Source: Helianthus annuus (lineage: Eukaryota; Streptophyta; Magnoliopsida; Asterales; Asteraceae). From it: a stretch of 64,000 bases of DNA. Below, piece by piece: positions 11,001-21,098 of this stretch. Location: positions 155,293,897-155,357,896 of the forward strand of contig NC_035437.2 of the NCBI RefSeq assembly GCF_002127325.2, given 5' to 3'. Below the pieces are notes generated by a model. It made no database searches, was not told the origin of the DNA, and saw only the letters and a program-made list of their open reading frames with translations. The translations under genes and the position numbers were made by a program. How positions within the stretch are numbered: position 1 is the first letter of the stretch; each line of letters begins with the position of its first letter.

Positions 11001-11615
11001 ACAATGTGTTTGGCAAAAGTTTAGTGTCCCGGGTAATGTCCAGTTATTCGGTTGGATACCGCTCCGTTAAAGTGTTTAATTATTCCTTAAAGTGTCCTTT
11101 ATATATATTTTTGTAACACAATTAATCCCCGGCACTTAGGAAAGTATACAGGACCATTCCGCCATATTTTTGCACTTTACTAGCATGTTACAATGCTGAA
11201 TTTTATTAATGAATACAGAATTCTGCATTTGAAGTGTGTTTTAGGCACTTCCCGGCACTATAACTATCACCTAGTGACGCAGTTTTATGGTCCTCACTTC
11301 TCTACACTCCATACTAGTGCAGTACCATGTCTCTGGCTCATACTGGCCTTAAAACATAGTCTGTCCATGTGCTGGCATTGTCAGCATGTTTTCTGAATTA
11401 TCCGTTCAGTGTGCTAACTGTGCTTTGTGCATCAAGTATATCACTAAAGTTTGTGTGTAATATATGGAGTGACTGTATGCAATATGATGCATATGTATGT
11501 ATGATGCATAATTCATAAAACAGTTCAAACCGTCAGTTGTAATCAAGCACAATCATTAAGCACATAATTAAAATTAATTAACTGTACAGTACCTGTAATT
11601 GTGAGGGTTGTCACA
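8059..11615 (-). repeat. 5' LTR of element 1 (about 3.56 kb)
   Basis: On the minus strand it runs from TGTGACAACCCTC (11615) to CCAGGGTGTGACA (8059), directly before the PBS. The sequence is AT-rich, with no reading frame of note. A TATA box lies at 10730-10723 and a perfect 12-bp palindrome (ACCGAATTCGGT, 10845-10856) about 115 bp upstream of it. Such length fits Del/Tekay elements. The first 475 bp are shared with the 3' LTR remnant at 458-932. Confidence 0.85.
10723..10730 (-). promoter_or_regulatory. putative LTR promoter TATA box (element 1)
   Basis: Minus-strand TTTATAAA in the context CCTTTATAAAGC. It lies mid-LTR, about 0.9 kb from the LTR start, at a plausible U3/R border. Transcription towards lower coordinates would read into the PBS and the upstream ORF. 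Confidence 0.5.
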
Positions 11616-11967
11616 ATATGCTATTATCAAACTTGTATGCTCTCCTTTACACTATGTGTATTGACCTTTTACTTTAACGTATGTGACAGGTGCTTAAGTT
11701 GCTAGGATGCTTATTTGCACGGTGATGAAATCGAGGCTAGGGAAGGTCTAGAAACCAATAAACAATTGTCTGTAATAAAATCTGAGTTGTCAGAACAGAA
11801 CAATTTGACTAGATCTTTCTGTAATAATTGCATTATCATTTATGACATGGTATGGGACATGTTGCTTTAAATATCTGGTAAATATATAGTTGTTATGGAA
11901 ACTTCTGGACAATCTGTTTCGCTCAGTGCCGCGCCCCGATGTATCCACCATCAGTTGGGGCGTGACA
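11616..11967 (+). repeat. 3' tail of another LTR (truncated)
   Basis: A non-coding segment ending TTGGGGCGTGACA at 11967, the style of LTR terminus seen in the other long LTRs here, immediately followed by copia coding sequence. Only the terminal 350 bp remain, because its left side is the outer edge of element 1. It appears to be the sequence into which element 1 inserted. No matching 5' end or target duplication can be shown. Confidence 0.5.
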
Positions 11968-12420
11968 CCATTTCCCAGAAGCTCAATAAAAACGATTGCT
12001 TGCTTCGATTTAATTCATTGTGATATATGGGGTAAATATCGAAAATAGTCAACGTTGTATGCACAATTTTTCCTAACTACTGTTGATGATTTCAGTAGAG
12101 CAGTTCGAACGTTTTTGATCAGTCACAAAAGTGAAGCATGTGATCGTTTAATAGATTTTCAAAGGATGGTAAAAACACAGTTTGGCAAACAAATTAAAAG
12201 AATCTGGTCCGATAATACGGGTGAATTTACCTCCAACTAAATGAAAAGGTTCTATGCGGATGAGGGTATTTTGTTAGAAACTAGCTGTCCCCACACCCCT
12301 CAACAAAACGGGGTGGTTGAAAGAAAACATCGTCACCTGCTTGAGACAGCCTGAGCACTGATGTTTCAAGCTTGCTTACCTAAGAAATTCTAGGGTGAGT
12401 GTATACAAGCGACAACATAT
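11968..12420 (+). pseudogene. copia integrase region with four in-frame stops
   Basis: Continuous homology to a copia integrase core ([54 protein letters not shown]) with stops at 12046-12048 (TAG), 12238-12240 (TAA), 12352-12354 (TGA) and 12391-12393 (TAG). The first and third are shared with the left copy, and the second and fourth are specific to this copy. There is no frameshift, so the RT ORF follows in the same frame. Confidence 0.88.
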
Positions 12421-14751
12421 TTGATAAACAGATTGCCCTCGAAGGTGATAAATAATCAAACTCCCTGTGAGATTATTTTCAATGAAAAACCAGATTATAA
12501 TCTTTTAAGAGTTTTTGGTTGTCTTGTCTACTACCGCACCACGGAGACCGGGGGAGACAAGTTCGATTTCAGAGGGAGACCGGGCGTATTTATTGGTTAT
12601 CCCACTAGTACGAAAGGTTACAAAGTATTCAATATTGAAACCGGGAAGATAACAAACTCTAGGGACGTTACTTTTGTTGAAGACCAATTTCCTTTTGAGA
12701 AAATTAAGCAACAAGTGAAAGATAATTTCATTTTTGAACCCCCATTTTCTTATGAAAGTGGCAACCTCACTAGCATTGGAATGGAGGATATGCATAAGCA
12801 AACTGGGCCTGAACACACGACTGATGTTGTTGGCCCAAGTACCTCTGAAAGCAGTGGCCCACAACAACTTGCCTCCCTCAACCCAAATGTCATTGAAGAT
12901 ACAAGAGGTCCAGAAAATGATCTAGTTGGGCCTGAAGCCGAAGTTGATGGCCAGGTCAACACCGAAAATCAAGAGACCTTACCAAATTCAGAAGAAGTTT
13001 CCCCAAATGTGTCAAGACCTCACAACCATGATACAAATGAAGCTGTTCTTGATGGATTTGCTCTAACAATAAGCAAACGAACCAGAATGCCTTTTAAACG
13101 GCTAGATGGGTACGAAGTCAAATTGCCCCCTTCGGTAGACCATAGCCACACCACATCAACTCAGCCTCCCTCTACGGTACATCCTTTGGCAAACTACGTC
13201 TCTTACGAAAAATTTTCTAAATCACACCGTGCTTATCTCACAACCATTAGTGAAAACAGTAAACCCAAAAATTTTCGTGAGGCCATGAAGGATAAACGGT
13301 GGAAAGAGGCGATGCAATGGGAAATACGAGCTCTTGAAACTAATGAAACGTGGATTGTTGAGGAACTTCCTCAAGGAAAACGTCCCAAAGATTCCAAGTG
13401 GGTCTATAAGGTGAAGTACAAACCGAACGGAGAAGTCGAGCGATTCAAGGCTCGTTTAGTCGCGAAGGGGTTTACACAAATGGAGGGAGTCAATTATCAT
13501 GACACGTTTGCTCCTGTCGCAAAACTTGTTACAGTTCGAACCATGTTAGACGTCGTCGTTAAACGTAATTGGATTACGCATCAACTTGACGTCAACAACG
13601 CCTTTTTGCATGGTGACCTGAAGGAGGAAGTTTACATGAAAATTCCACAAGGTTTTGTCAAAGAGGGAGAAACAAGAGTTTGTCGGCTTCGAAAGTCCTT
13701 ATATGGGTTGAAACAAGCTTCGAGAAACTGGTACCAAAAGTTTACTGCTGCGCTACTCGAAATCGGATTTTCTCAGTCAAAAGCTGATTACTCGTTATTT
13801 ACTCACAAAAATCAGGATAACTTTGTTGCTATTCTCATATACGTCGATGACGTGATCATCACTGGTAACGATCCCAACAAGATTCAGCAAACCAAAGACT
13901 TTCTCAGTCAAAAATTCAGCATAAAAGATTTGGGAGTTCTCAAGTACTTCTTGGGTATTGAAGTTGCTAAAACTAAAGAAGGCATGGTTCTTAATCAGCG
14001 AAAATATACCTTGGACATTCTACAAGATAGTGGTCTTATTGGGTGTCGGCCCCGTGCTTTCCCCATGGAGCAAAATCTCAAACTGGGTGGCTGCACGGAT
14101 AGCGAGAAGGTTGACGCTGTTCGCTACAGACGTATCGTAGGAAAGCTACTCTATCTTCAAACCACACATCCAGATATCGCGTACTCCGTCAATATTTTGA
14201 GCAAATTCGTTTCGGACCCGAGACAAGAACACATGGATGCCGTCACCAGAATCCTTCGATACTTGGAAACCAGTCCCGGTCAAGGTATTCTATTGCCCAA
14301 AGCAGGAGGTTCAGATTTGGTCGCTTACTGTGATGCAGATTGGTTGGGATGTCCGTTGACACGACGCTCACGAACGGGATATCTTTTACTATTGGGTGGT
14401 GCTCCGATATCCTGGAAGACCAAGAAACAGTCAGTTGTCTCTCGATCTTCAGCCGAGGCGGAATATCGTGCTATGGCCAACACTGTTAGTGAAACATTGT
14501 GGTTAAGATGGCTTCTTTTCGAATTGGGAACTTCACAATTAAGCCCTACAGCTTTGTTCTGTGATAATGTTGCAGCCCGCCATATTGCTAACAACCCTGT
14601 GTTTCATGAGCGCACCAAACACATTGAAATGGACTGCTATTTCGTTCGAGAAAGGGTGGAATCTAAAGAAATCGTGCCATTGTATGTCGACTCAAAGAAC
14701 CAAGTCGCGGACCTTTTCACCAAAGCGTTGGGTGCTCAGCAACTATCGTAG
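12421..14751 (+). CDS. copia integrase C-term, reverse transcriptase and RNase H (776 codons)
   Basis: The open frame starts inside integrase (LPSKVINNQTPCEIIF; the Met is not a true start) and passes a variable hydrophilic linker (residues about 110-270). The RT follows: WKEAMQWEIRALE, KWVYKVKYKPNGEVERFKARLVAKGF, HQLDVNNAFLHGDL with a catalytic Asp, LYGLKQASRNWY and YVDDVIITGND with the catalytic Asp pair. RNase H shows YCDADWLGC, SWKTKKQ and SRSSAEAEYRAMA. It ends QVADLFTKALGAQQLS, the usual copia pol C-terminus. RT and RNase H carry no stop in contrast to the integrase upstream, but without gag and protease the element cannot move by itself. Confidence 0.92.
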   Translation: MINRLPSKVINNQTPCEIIFNEKPDYNLLRVFGCLVYYRTTETGGDKFDFRGRPGVFIGYPTSTKGYKVFNIETGKITNSRDVTFVEDQFPFEKIKQQVKDNFIFEPPFSYESGNLTSIGMEDMHKQTGPEHTTDVVGPSTSESSGPQQLASLNPNVIEDTRGPENDLVGPEAEVDGQVNTENQETLPNSEEVSPNVSRPHNHDTNEAVLDGFALTISKRTRMPFKRLDGYEVKLPPSVDHSHTTSTQPPSTVHPLANYVSYEKFSKSHRAYLTTISENSKPKNFREAMKDKRWKEAMQWEIRALETNETWIVEELPQGKRPKDSKWVYKVKYKPNGEVERFKARLVAKGFTQMEGVNYHDTFAPVAKLVTVRTMLDVVVKRNWITHQLDVNNAFLHGDLKEEVYMKIPQGFVKEGETRVCRLRKSLYGLKQASRNWYQKFTAALLEIGFSQSKADYSLFTHKNQDNFVAILIYVDDVIITGNDPNKIQQTKDFLSQKFSIKDLGVLKYFLGIEVAKTKEGMVLNQRKYTLDILQDSGLIGCRPRAFPMEQNLKLGGCTDSEKVDAVRYRRIVGKLLYLQTTHPDIAYSVNILSKFVSDPRQEHMDAVTRILRYLETSPGQGILLPKAGGSDLVAYCDADWLGCPLTRRSRTGYLLLLGGAPISWKTKKQSVVSRSSAEAEYRAMANTVSETLWLRWLLFELGTSQLSPTALFCDNVAARHIANNPVFHERTKHIEMDCYFVRERVESKEIVPLYVDSKNQVADLFTKALGAQQLS

Positions 14752-14794
14752 CTTCTTGGCAAGCTTGGCGTTCAAGACCTTCACGCTCCAGCTT

Positions 14795-14975
14795 GAGGGG
14801 GAGTAAAGAAGTTAGCTGTCATTACCTTTCATTAGCTGTTCCTTAATTGCTGCCTTTGTGTTTGGCTTGGTTATTATTTTCTTTTGTGGCTATAAATATA
14901 GCCTTCTTGTTATCGTGAAATCTATCAAATAAATGAAAACCCAAATAACTTGATACCAATTTTCTCAGGTTTTGG
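14795..14975 (+). repeat. copia polypurine tract and 3' LTR
   Basis: TGAGGGGGAG at 14795-14803 is a typical copia PPT about 45 bp after the pol stop. The following roughly 170 bp contain a TATA box (TATAAATA, 14891-14898) and AATAAA-like signals (near 14930), as expected for a short LTR. The LTR start reads TAAAGAAG instead of TG, and the 3' end is uncertain because no second LTR is present for comparison. Confidence 0.55.
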
Positions 14976-15700
14976 GTTTAGTCTGAACGGGTCGGGCTAG
15001 TTTTGTGTTGAGCCCGCGATTACTTTTAGCTAAACAGGTCATGTTCGTGTCAACCTGATAGGTTCGCAAGTTAACCCGTTTAATCCTTTATTTACTTTTT
15101 TTTTTTATTTTTCTAAATGTGTTTATGTAATAACTTAAACTATCTTGGTATTTTTTTACGTCAAAACTTTAAAGTTAAAAAATAAGTGAACATAGTTTAA
15201 ACATAAGGGAGTAGGGATGCTCCACTTTCCATCACTCACCACACCCAATCATTGTCCGCCGCGTCATTAAGCTTGATTCTATCACTTGTGATGGATTTTA
15301 GTAGGGGTGCCCATCACTTTCCATTACTCACTACAATGGTCCCCTCAGCGGCAACTTTCAAAGATTTTCACGCGTGGTCACTACCATGCGTTGTCACAAC
15401 CATGAGTGATGGAATTCAATGGCGGCGGTGTTCCACCCGTGGTCATCCAACCACCACGTTCCATCATGTAGCGCCCCTACCCCCCTAATAGTTTCAAAAA
15501 ACATTATGTAAAGTATCGATATGAGAAAGGAAATTAAATTTCATTTTTAGGTTAAACGGATATTGTTTATGTCAACTAGTGCATACACGTGCTGTGTCTG
15601 GATTTATGTGCGTGACAAGATTTTCGGGTTCGTGTCTGGTTCAACCCGCGAACACGACTCTTTAGCGCAAACACGACTCATTTAGTAGCCTTGCAGACGA
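14976..15700. repeat. dispersed 'acccgttt/gggttgaccc' repeat, split by a MITE
   Basis: Non-coding sequence with repeated words such as AACGGGTCGGG, GTCAACCTG and TTAACCCGTTTAATCC at 14990-15090, and related words (TTCGTGTCTGGTTCAACCCGCG) at 15620-15670. The two halves flank the MITE at 15207-15485, so they may be one element. I cannot assign a class. Confidence 0.3.
15207..15485. mobile_element. Tourist-like MITE (PIF/Harbinger type)
   Basis: A 279-bp segment with imperfect terminal inverted repeats: the left end GGGAGTAGGGATGCTCC, and the reverse complement of the right end GGGGGGTAGGGGCGCTAC. It is flanked by TAA on both sides (15204-15206 and 15486-15488). A 3-bp TAA/TTA target duplication with G-rich termini is the mark of Tourist/PIF-Harbinger MITEs. 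No coding capacity. Confidence 0.7.
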
Positions 15701-16814
15701 CCGTAGCTTGACACTTGAGTTCGTCGCATTACAATCGCTAAAGCATCACATCAAACACACGGCTGACTATTTTTTTATGAGTTAGCTGACCAAATATTTC
15801 GTCGCTGTATTGTCGCTACAAAGACATGTTCAACTATTGAACTCTATCTGACGACCCCACCAAATCTCTTTCCTTTCTTTTCTCTATAACTATCATCCCA
15901 AAATGTTAGATTCCTTTTTATATATTTGATAAATCTCTTAACATATATTTTATACACTTAGATTGTAAAGAAGTAGCTAACTGTATTAAATATATATGAC
16001 AATAGATCTGACGGCACTACTACTATGCGGTGGAGAACCCTTATTCCTCATAAACTGACTACCCTTTTAAAACATGGAACTATGCTCTTCAGCCAATGAA
16101 TAAAAAAAAGTACCTATAACTTCATCTATTTTCTAAACCACTTTATGTGGATCCCTACACCACTTTATAGTGTGAAATTAAGGAGCCTTAAAAGCAAGTT
16201 GTTTCGCAAAACATGCATAAAAAGGTGAAAAATATTAGGTGTTATGAAACAAAGTCATAAAATTAACATAAAAAAGAAAACATTCAAATTCAACTTAATT
16301 CAATGTATCAACATCCTACTCTTTGGCTTTTTTTCACTTTAGTTTCTTGTCATGATTAAAAATATAATAAAAGGACAATATATATCTTGATCCTTCGGGT
16401 GTATGTACATAGCATCAAATAGAAAAACTTTATTAAGAAACCCTATAAAGAATTTTTGGACTAAAACATTTTTTTTTCAGATATTTTTATCTTAGTGGAA
16501 AAATATGTAATACGAATTTATATTCTCTCTATAACACCACAAAGAAAAACCCGTGTATCTTGTACTTTACTTCTCTTTTCTCACATCACATGCACTTTTC
16601 TATGGAATCATCACCACAAAGCTGGAGATGTTGCGTTTACATGTTTGATTCATCTTTGAAATTGACAAGTATGTTGATTTTGGACTTCATTTTTGGCCAA
16701 GATTTTATTTACGATAATTCTAAGTTTTGTGAAAAATTGTGTTTCTTTTCTGAATGTTATTTTGTAATCATGAACAATTCATTTAAGTTTGCACATTAGG
16801 TGTTTTTTATAAAA
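15701..16814. other. no recognisable gene
   Basis: AT-rich sequence. The only notable ORF (16560-16799, 79 codons) has no recognisable motif or homologous neighbour. I see no element termini. Confidence 0.5.
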
Positions 16815-16885
16815 CGTTACCTCACTTGGCTAGAGCTTTGGCTTTATTACAAAGTGACCCGGGTTTGATCCCCACGATCATTATA
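16815..16885 (+). repeat. tRNA-like / SINE head with A- and B-box motifs
   Basis: TTGGCTAGAG (16826-16835) resembles an RNA polymerase III A box, and GGGTTTGATCCCC (16861-16873) is a good B box. The spacing of about 25 bases between them is at the short end of the tRNA-derived range. A cloverleaf cannot be completed convincingly, so a SINE head or decayed tRNA pseudogene is more likely than a functional tRNA. Confidence 0.45.
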
Positions 16886-16959
16886 CTTTTACTTTTTGCA
16901 GAAAAAAATGGACGTAACTGAATCGGACGAACCCGTGAGCATAGGGTTGATACTAGGGG

Positions 16960-17530
16960 CGGCAATTCTTGACACGACCCGTTAACCCAACCCGAACCCA
17001 ACACGGGCGGCCCAACATGAAAAAAAAAACAAGTTTGGGTCGACTAATACGAACCGTTTAAAAAAACGGGGCGGTTCAGGTTAACCCTATTAAAAAGGGG
17101 TCGGGTTTGGGTTGACCCATATAAAAACGGGTTGACCCATTAATCCGTTTAACTATTTAGATAAAAAATCTTTTATATTTTTGTTTTTGTTTTTGTTTTT
17201 TTGGGTTTCTATTTTACATGGTTAGTTATAATAATATTAATTTTGACACATTATGTTATTTACTTATCAGACTCATACTCATCATTAAACATGTTATCGA
17301 TAACCCGTTTAAAACCAAGCAACTCGTTTATAAATCGTCAAGTTATATCACTCGTTTAAAAATATGGGTTAAACGGGTCGGATTCAGGTTGACCCGAATT
17401 AATATGGGTAGGGTTAGGATTGAAATCTTTGACCCGAATAATAATATGGGTCGGGTACGGGTGAACATTTCAACCCACCAACCCGTCAACCTGCCAACCT
17501 ATCAACCCTACACGATTGCCACTCGTAGTT
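16960..17530. repeat. dispersed repeat rich in 'gggtcgggtt / aacccgaccc' words
   Basis: Clusters of ACCCGTTAACCCAACCCGAACCC-like words occur at 16975-17010, 17035-17150 and 17360-17515, separated by an AT-rich core. Similar words occur at 14976-15700. It has no coding potential, and its class is not determined. Confidence 0.35.
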
Positions 17531-17669
17531 GATACTTTCCAAATGCATATAAGTTAAAACTGAAATTGCAAATTTCGAGTATGCTTTTGTGATGTGTCTT
17601 TCGTCTCGATATAAATACTACTCTAAACCGATTACAGAATAGTAGTGTACAAGTGATTGAAGCACGAAC

Positions 17670-17706
<37 letters not shown>

Positions 17707-19474
17707 TAGGGTTCATGCGAGAACAACCTTTATTGCGAGAACCGCGAGAACCAATGTGAACACAAAAAATACCTAAAAAATCCAAAAAAAACACAATTTT
17801 TTTTGTTTTTTTAGTATTTTTCTAATAAAAATCTTATATTTCGATACAAAAAAAAAAACTTTTTTTTTCGAGTAACAGTTATGGATGCACATGTGCATAT
17901 GTATCATTTCTTGGAAAAATTCCGTAATATATTATCAGTAGTAGAAAAATGCACTTTCATTTACATTACCATCCGCAATACACTACTCTTTACATTATTA
18001 ATATTAAGAATGCACATGTGCATCATTATGTATAACCATTATATAACGTGTTTTGTTACAAAAAAGTTTGTGATTTTAAATGTGGAAGTAGGCCCATATG
18101 CATGTGTTTTGGTTAGTTATATCTAGTGGTTGATGGTTTGATTATATTTGTCACTTTATGATGTAATATGTTGTTTGGATAGTATAAAGGGTGTTGATGT
18201 ACATGTAATAAAGTGAAATATTGGTAATGGTATTGTATTATGGATGGTAGGATGCAATGTGTCGCAACCCCCGACCCCTACCCGGGAGTGGGCGGCCGCG
18301 AGATCCAGATTAATGATATCGGTGTTTATTAATTTGGCAGCAGAAATTAACATCAGGACCGTAGTTAGGAAATAGTTTATCAGAGTTAAAATACCGCACT
18401 TTTATAAATAACAAATACATGGGAAAAACCCAAGTTTCCATTACAATACGTTTATAGGGATAAACCCTAATTTATTGAAATAAAACTTCTTGCATATTTA
18501 GGTAACTTTTATAACCACTTTTCCAAGCCTTCAGTGCTCTCCAGCTGGCTTCTATTTGCCTTTCACATTTTGTTACCTGAAACACGTTTTAAAAAATTTT
18601 ATCAGCAGGAAATACTGGGGAGTGCATCCCAGTTTAATCAAAACAAGTTTTTATATTTTTACAGTATTGAGAGCGATTACAATGTTTTTATCTATTTTTA
18701 CGGTACTGTCAATCCTGACTTGTGGTCATGCTACTACTCACAGTGTAGTAACAAGTAATGTATACAAAACCCCAACATACCAACAGTAATTGTAGAATAC
18801 ATAGACTCAATCACTGTTAAATATACTTTAAAACAATTGAGGTTTTGTAAAAACAGTTTACAAAAATAAGATGTACTCACAAAAAGGTTTACAAAAAGGG
18901 GAATGACTCACATTGCTGTTTTAGATAATACTACTGCTTTCTGGTGACTTCCTGGTTATAATCTATTAAAATTACACAATGCACACGTGTTAGCAAGATA
19001 ACCCAATTTACATTAGCCCTACCCCTGAGACAGAACTCCAACGACTGAGTCAGGCAGAGCCTTGTGATGTGTGCAAAATATAACATATAAATTACATCAA
19101 ATGAGGCATAAACTAACCCGTTTTTAGTACTAATATTGGAAAAAGTGTGTTTTTGTCTTCCTTTTGAATTTACAAGACCAAATGAGCTTAAACGAGCAAA
19201 AGGAACAAATATACAGCAAAAACCAACATAAATACAAAGAAAAGGAATAAACGTGACATGCCCGACCCCTCGGCAGCATCCCCAAAAGGCAAAAACAAGA
19301 AACAGAAGACTGACCACGGGGCCGTGCCCACTGGACACGGGGGCATGGTCAGCTACCTGCAGAAAAGACAAAGCTGTGGAAGCTTCTACGCCCACCACGG
19401 GGGCGTGCCCAGCTCAGCACGGGGCGTGGTGCGAATGGCTTGATCCCCTCATATGTAAACTACTATTAATACAT

Positions 19475-19690
19475 TAAACCGGCTACTTGGGATTGTATCA
19501 TTGCTGACTCAAACCACTTAGCCGAGGGTAACGTCACCTTCAAAAGAGGGGCCTACCACTTTTCGCATTAATAACTTAATTAATTATCTTTCAATGTTCT
19601 GACCCTTTGGGATTGTATCCTTGCTGACTCAAACTACTGGGTTGAGGGTAACGTAACTTTCAAAAGAGGGGCCTATTACTATAACTAAGA
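19475..19690. repeat. internal direct duplication in the solo LTR
   Basis: Two copies, about 124 bp apart, of a block containing TTGGGATTGTATC, TTGCTGACTCAAAC, GAGGGTAACGT and TTTCAAAAGAGGGGCCTA (19483-19560 and 19607-19680), diverged at several positions. Confidence 0.75.
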
Positions 19691-20251
19691 TAATCTCTTA
19701 AAAAGTGCAAAAGTGCGGAAATCATCAAAGGATACATTAAAGGCGAGTCGGATCCAAGTGATTCATCTTGTGTATCTGTTTTTATTTTATTTTTGTTTAT
19801 GCATTTTTAGTTTTTATTTTCATGTTTTAAAATCCTTTCTCAAAAATTTTAGCTTGATTAGACGTTGAGGATAAACCGGTACTAAAAGCTCTTTTGTCCT
19901 TGGATGACCTCGGTATCTTACCAACGCTATACTACGCTCACGATGGGTGCAGTTGCTCAAGTGTGTGTTTAGTGTTAGTAGAATATCGTGTTTTATAAAT
20001 TTAAAACTTGACTAATGTGTAAAATGGGCTTAAAATATCAATAAAAACATAATACACCTTACACATACCACTTGACATGCGTTACGGAGCCCTAGATCAA
20101 TCGGGTATAGTAACTAATACGTAACCGGTGGTTATGATACTTACAACGAGGCAGAGCTTCGCTTTTTAGGGGTATTATTCCCGAGAGTTTTAGCTTATAA
20201 TAGTTGAGAGAGGGAAAGAAATTTTGAACGAGATTTGAATGAGGCAGAGGC

Positions 20252-20264
20252 CTCCTTATATAGG
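20252..20264 (-). promoter_or_regulatory. TATA box of the 18260-20591 solo LTR
   Basis: Minus-strand CCTATATAAGGAGG, a strong plant TATA context. Two near-perfect palindromes (TCGCGGCCCGCGA at 20281-20293 and GTCGCGGCCCGCGAC at 20421-20435) lie 20-170 bp upstream. Confidence 0.6.
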
Positions 20265-21067
20265 CTGGTCGACGGGCGGCTCGCGGCCCGCGACGGCCTC
20301 TTCTATCTTTCTCACGGCTCGCGAGGTTCTAGGGTAGGTCCTAGCCTCGGTTAGTCACCGGTATAGGGTTGCCGGGTGTAGTGCCACTTGGCGGAACCGG
20401 GTGCGTCCTGGTGTCACTGGGTCGCGGCCCGCGACGGCCTGGCTTGACCTAGTCGCGCCCCGCGAGAGACTTGAATATTTGTTTTTATTTTATTTTTATA
20501 AATATAAAGGTATATTAGGTCCGTTTTTCGTATATGGGATGTATTTTAGGACGTATATGAGTATTTTAATGGTTTTGGGAGAGTTGTTATACAATGGTAT
20601 TGTATTACGGATGATAGGAGGTAATGGTAGTGTATTATGGATGGTATGATAGATGAAAGAGAAAGTGTATTCAAAGTGATGTACCAAAACACGTTATAAC
20701 ATGTTCATACATATAGATGCACATGTGCATTTCTAGTGTTAATGTTATAACAAGTTCATACATATAGATGCACACGTGCATTTCTAATATTGTTAATGTA
20801 AAAAGTAGTGTATTATGAATGGTAGTGTAAATGAAAGTGCAATTGTGTGATATTAGTAATGTATTACAGAATTTGTCAAGGAAATGATACAAATGCACAT
20901 GTGCATGGATAATTGTTACTCGATTTTTTTTTTGTGACGAAATATAACGATTTTAAAAAAAAAAATTATTTTTTTGAGTATTTTTTTATTTTTTTAAGTA
21001 TTTTTTGGTTGTGTTCACACTTGGTTCTCGTGGTTCTCGCAATAAAGGATGGTTCCTAACGGATCCT

Positions 21068-21098
<31 letters not shown>

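Larger units (their letters stand above)
458..11615 (-). mobile_element. Del/Tekay-type Ty3 chromovirus, decayed (element 1)
   Basis: A minus-strand Ty3/gypsy element with, in its own direction, a 5' LTR (11615-8059), a primer-binding site (8055-8043), a leader with hairpin repeats, an upstream ORF (7575-6181), gag-PR-RT-RNaseH-IN-chromodomain (5641-968), a polypurine tract (945-933) and a 3' LTR remnant (932-458). The order RT-RNaseH-IN places it in Ty3, and the C-terminal chromodomain with the long LTR points to the Del/Tekay clade. The two LTR pieces match over 475 bp (458-932 against 11141-11615, about 97% by eye). The rest of the 3' LTR is deleted up to the copia fragment. The coding region has several stops and at least one frameshift, so it cannot be autonomous. 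Confidence 0.9.
11968..14975 (+). mobile_element. Ty1/copia element, 3' half (right copy)
   Basis: A copia element lacking its 5' LTR, gag, protease and the start of integrase. It opens in the integrase at PFPRSSIKTIACFDLIHCDIWG and continues through integrase, RT and RNase H to a polypurine tract (14795-14803) and a short 3' LTR. Order IN-RT-RNaseH defines Ty1/copia. Its first 457 aligned bases duplicate those at 1-457. Confidence 0.9.
18260..20591 (-). repeat. solo LTR of a Ty3 element (2.33 kb), TSD CAATG
   Basis: Flanked by CAATG at 18255-18259 and 20592-20596, with no internal coding region. On the minus strand it starts TATAACAACTCTCCC (expected TG; the second base is changed) and ends GGTCGGGGGTTGCGACA, the usual terminus style. 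A TATA box (CCTATATAAGG, 20264-20254) is present. GC-rich inverted repeats lie upstream of it, including GTCGCGGCCCGCGAC at 20421-20435. It results from recombination between the two LTRs of a former full element. Confidence 0.8.
17705..21073. mobile_element. foldback element A between (TA)n tracts, split by a solo LTR
   Basis: The left arm (17705-18259: GGTAGGGTTCATGCGAGAAC, GCGAGAACCAATGTGAACAC) and the right arm (20597-21073) are inverted repeats over most of their length. They share the palindrome ATGCACATGTGCAT (17886 and 18010 on the left, near 20718 and 20890 on the right) and words such as TGTATCATTTC and AATACACTACT. (TA)n lies at both ends (17672-17704 and 21074-21098). Without the solo LTR the element is about 1.03 kb. 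It encodes nothing. A MULE-like or foldback MITE origin is possible but not shown. Confidence 0.75.

Noticed and set aside
458..12012. Simple insertion of element 1 into one copia element
   Set aside because: The copia pieces on either side overlap by more than 450 bp instead of abutting, and the right flank of element 1 is LTR tail rather than copia.
19253..19477. Short Pro/Gly-rich ORFs in the solo LTR
   Set aside because: They arise from the GC-rich CACGGGGGCGTGCCC-type words; no domain and antisense to the LTR.
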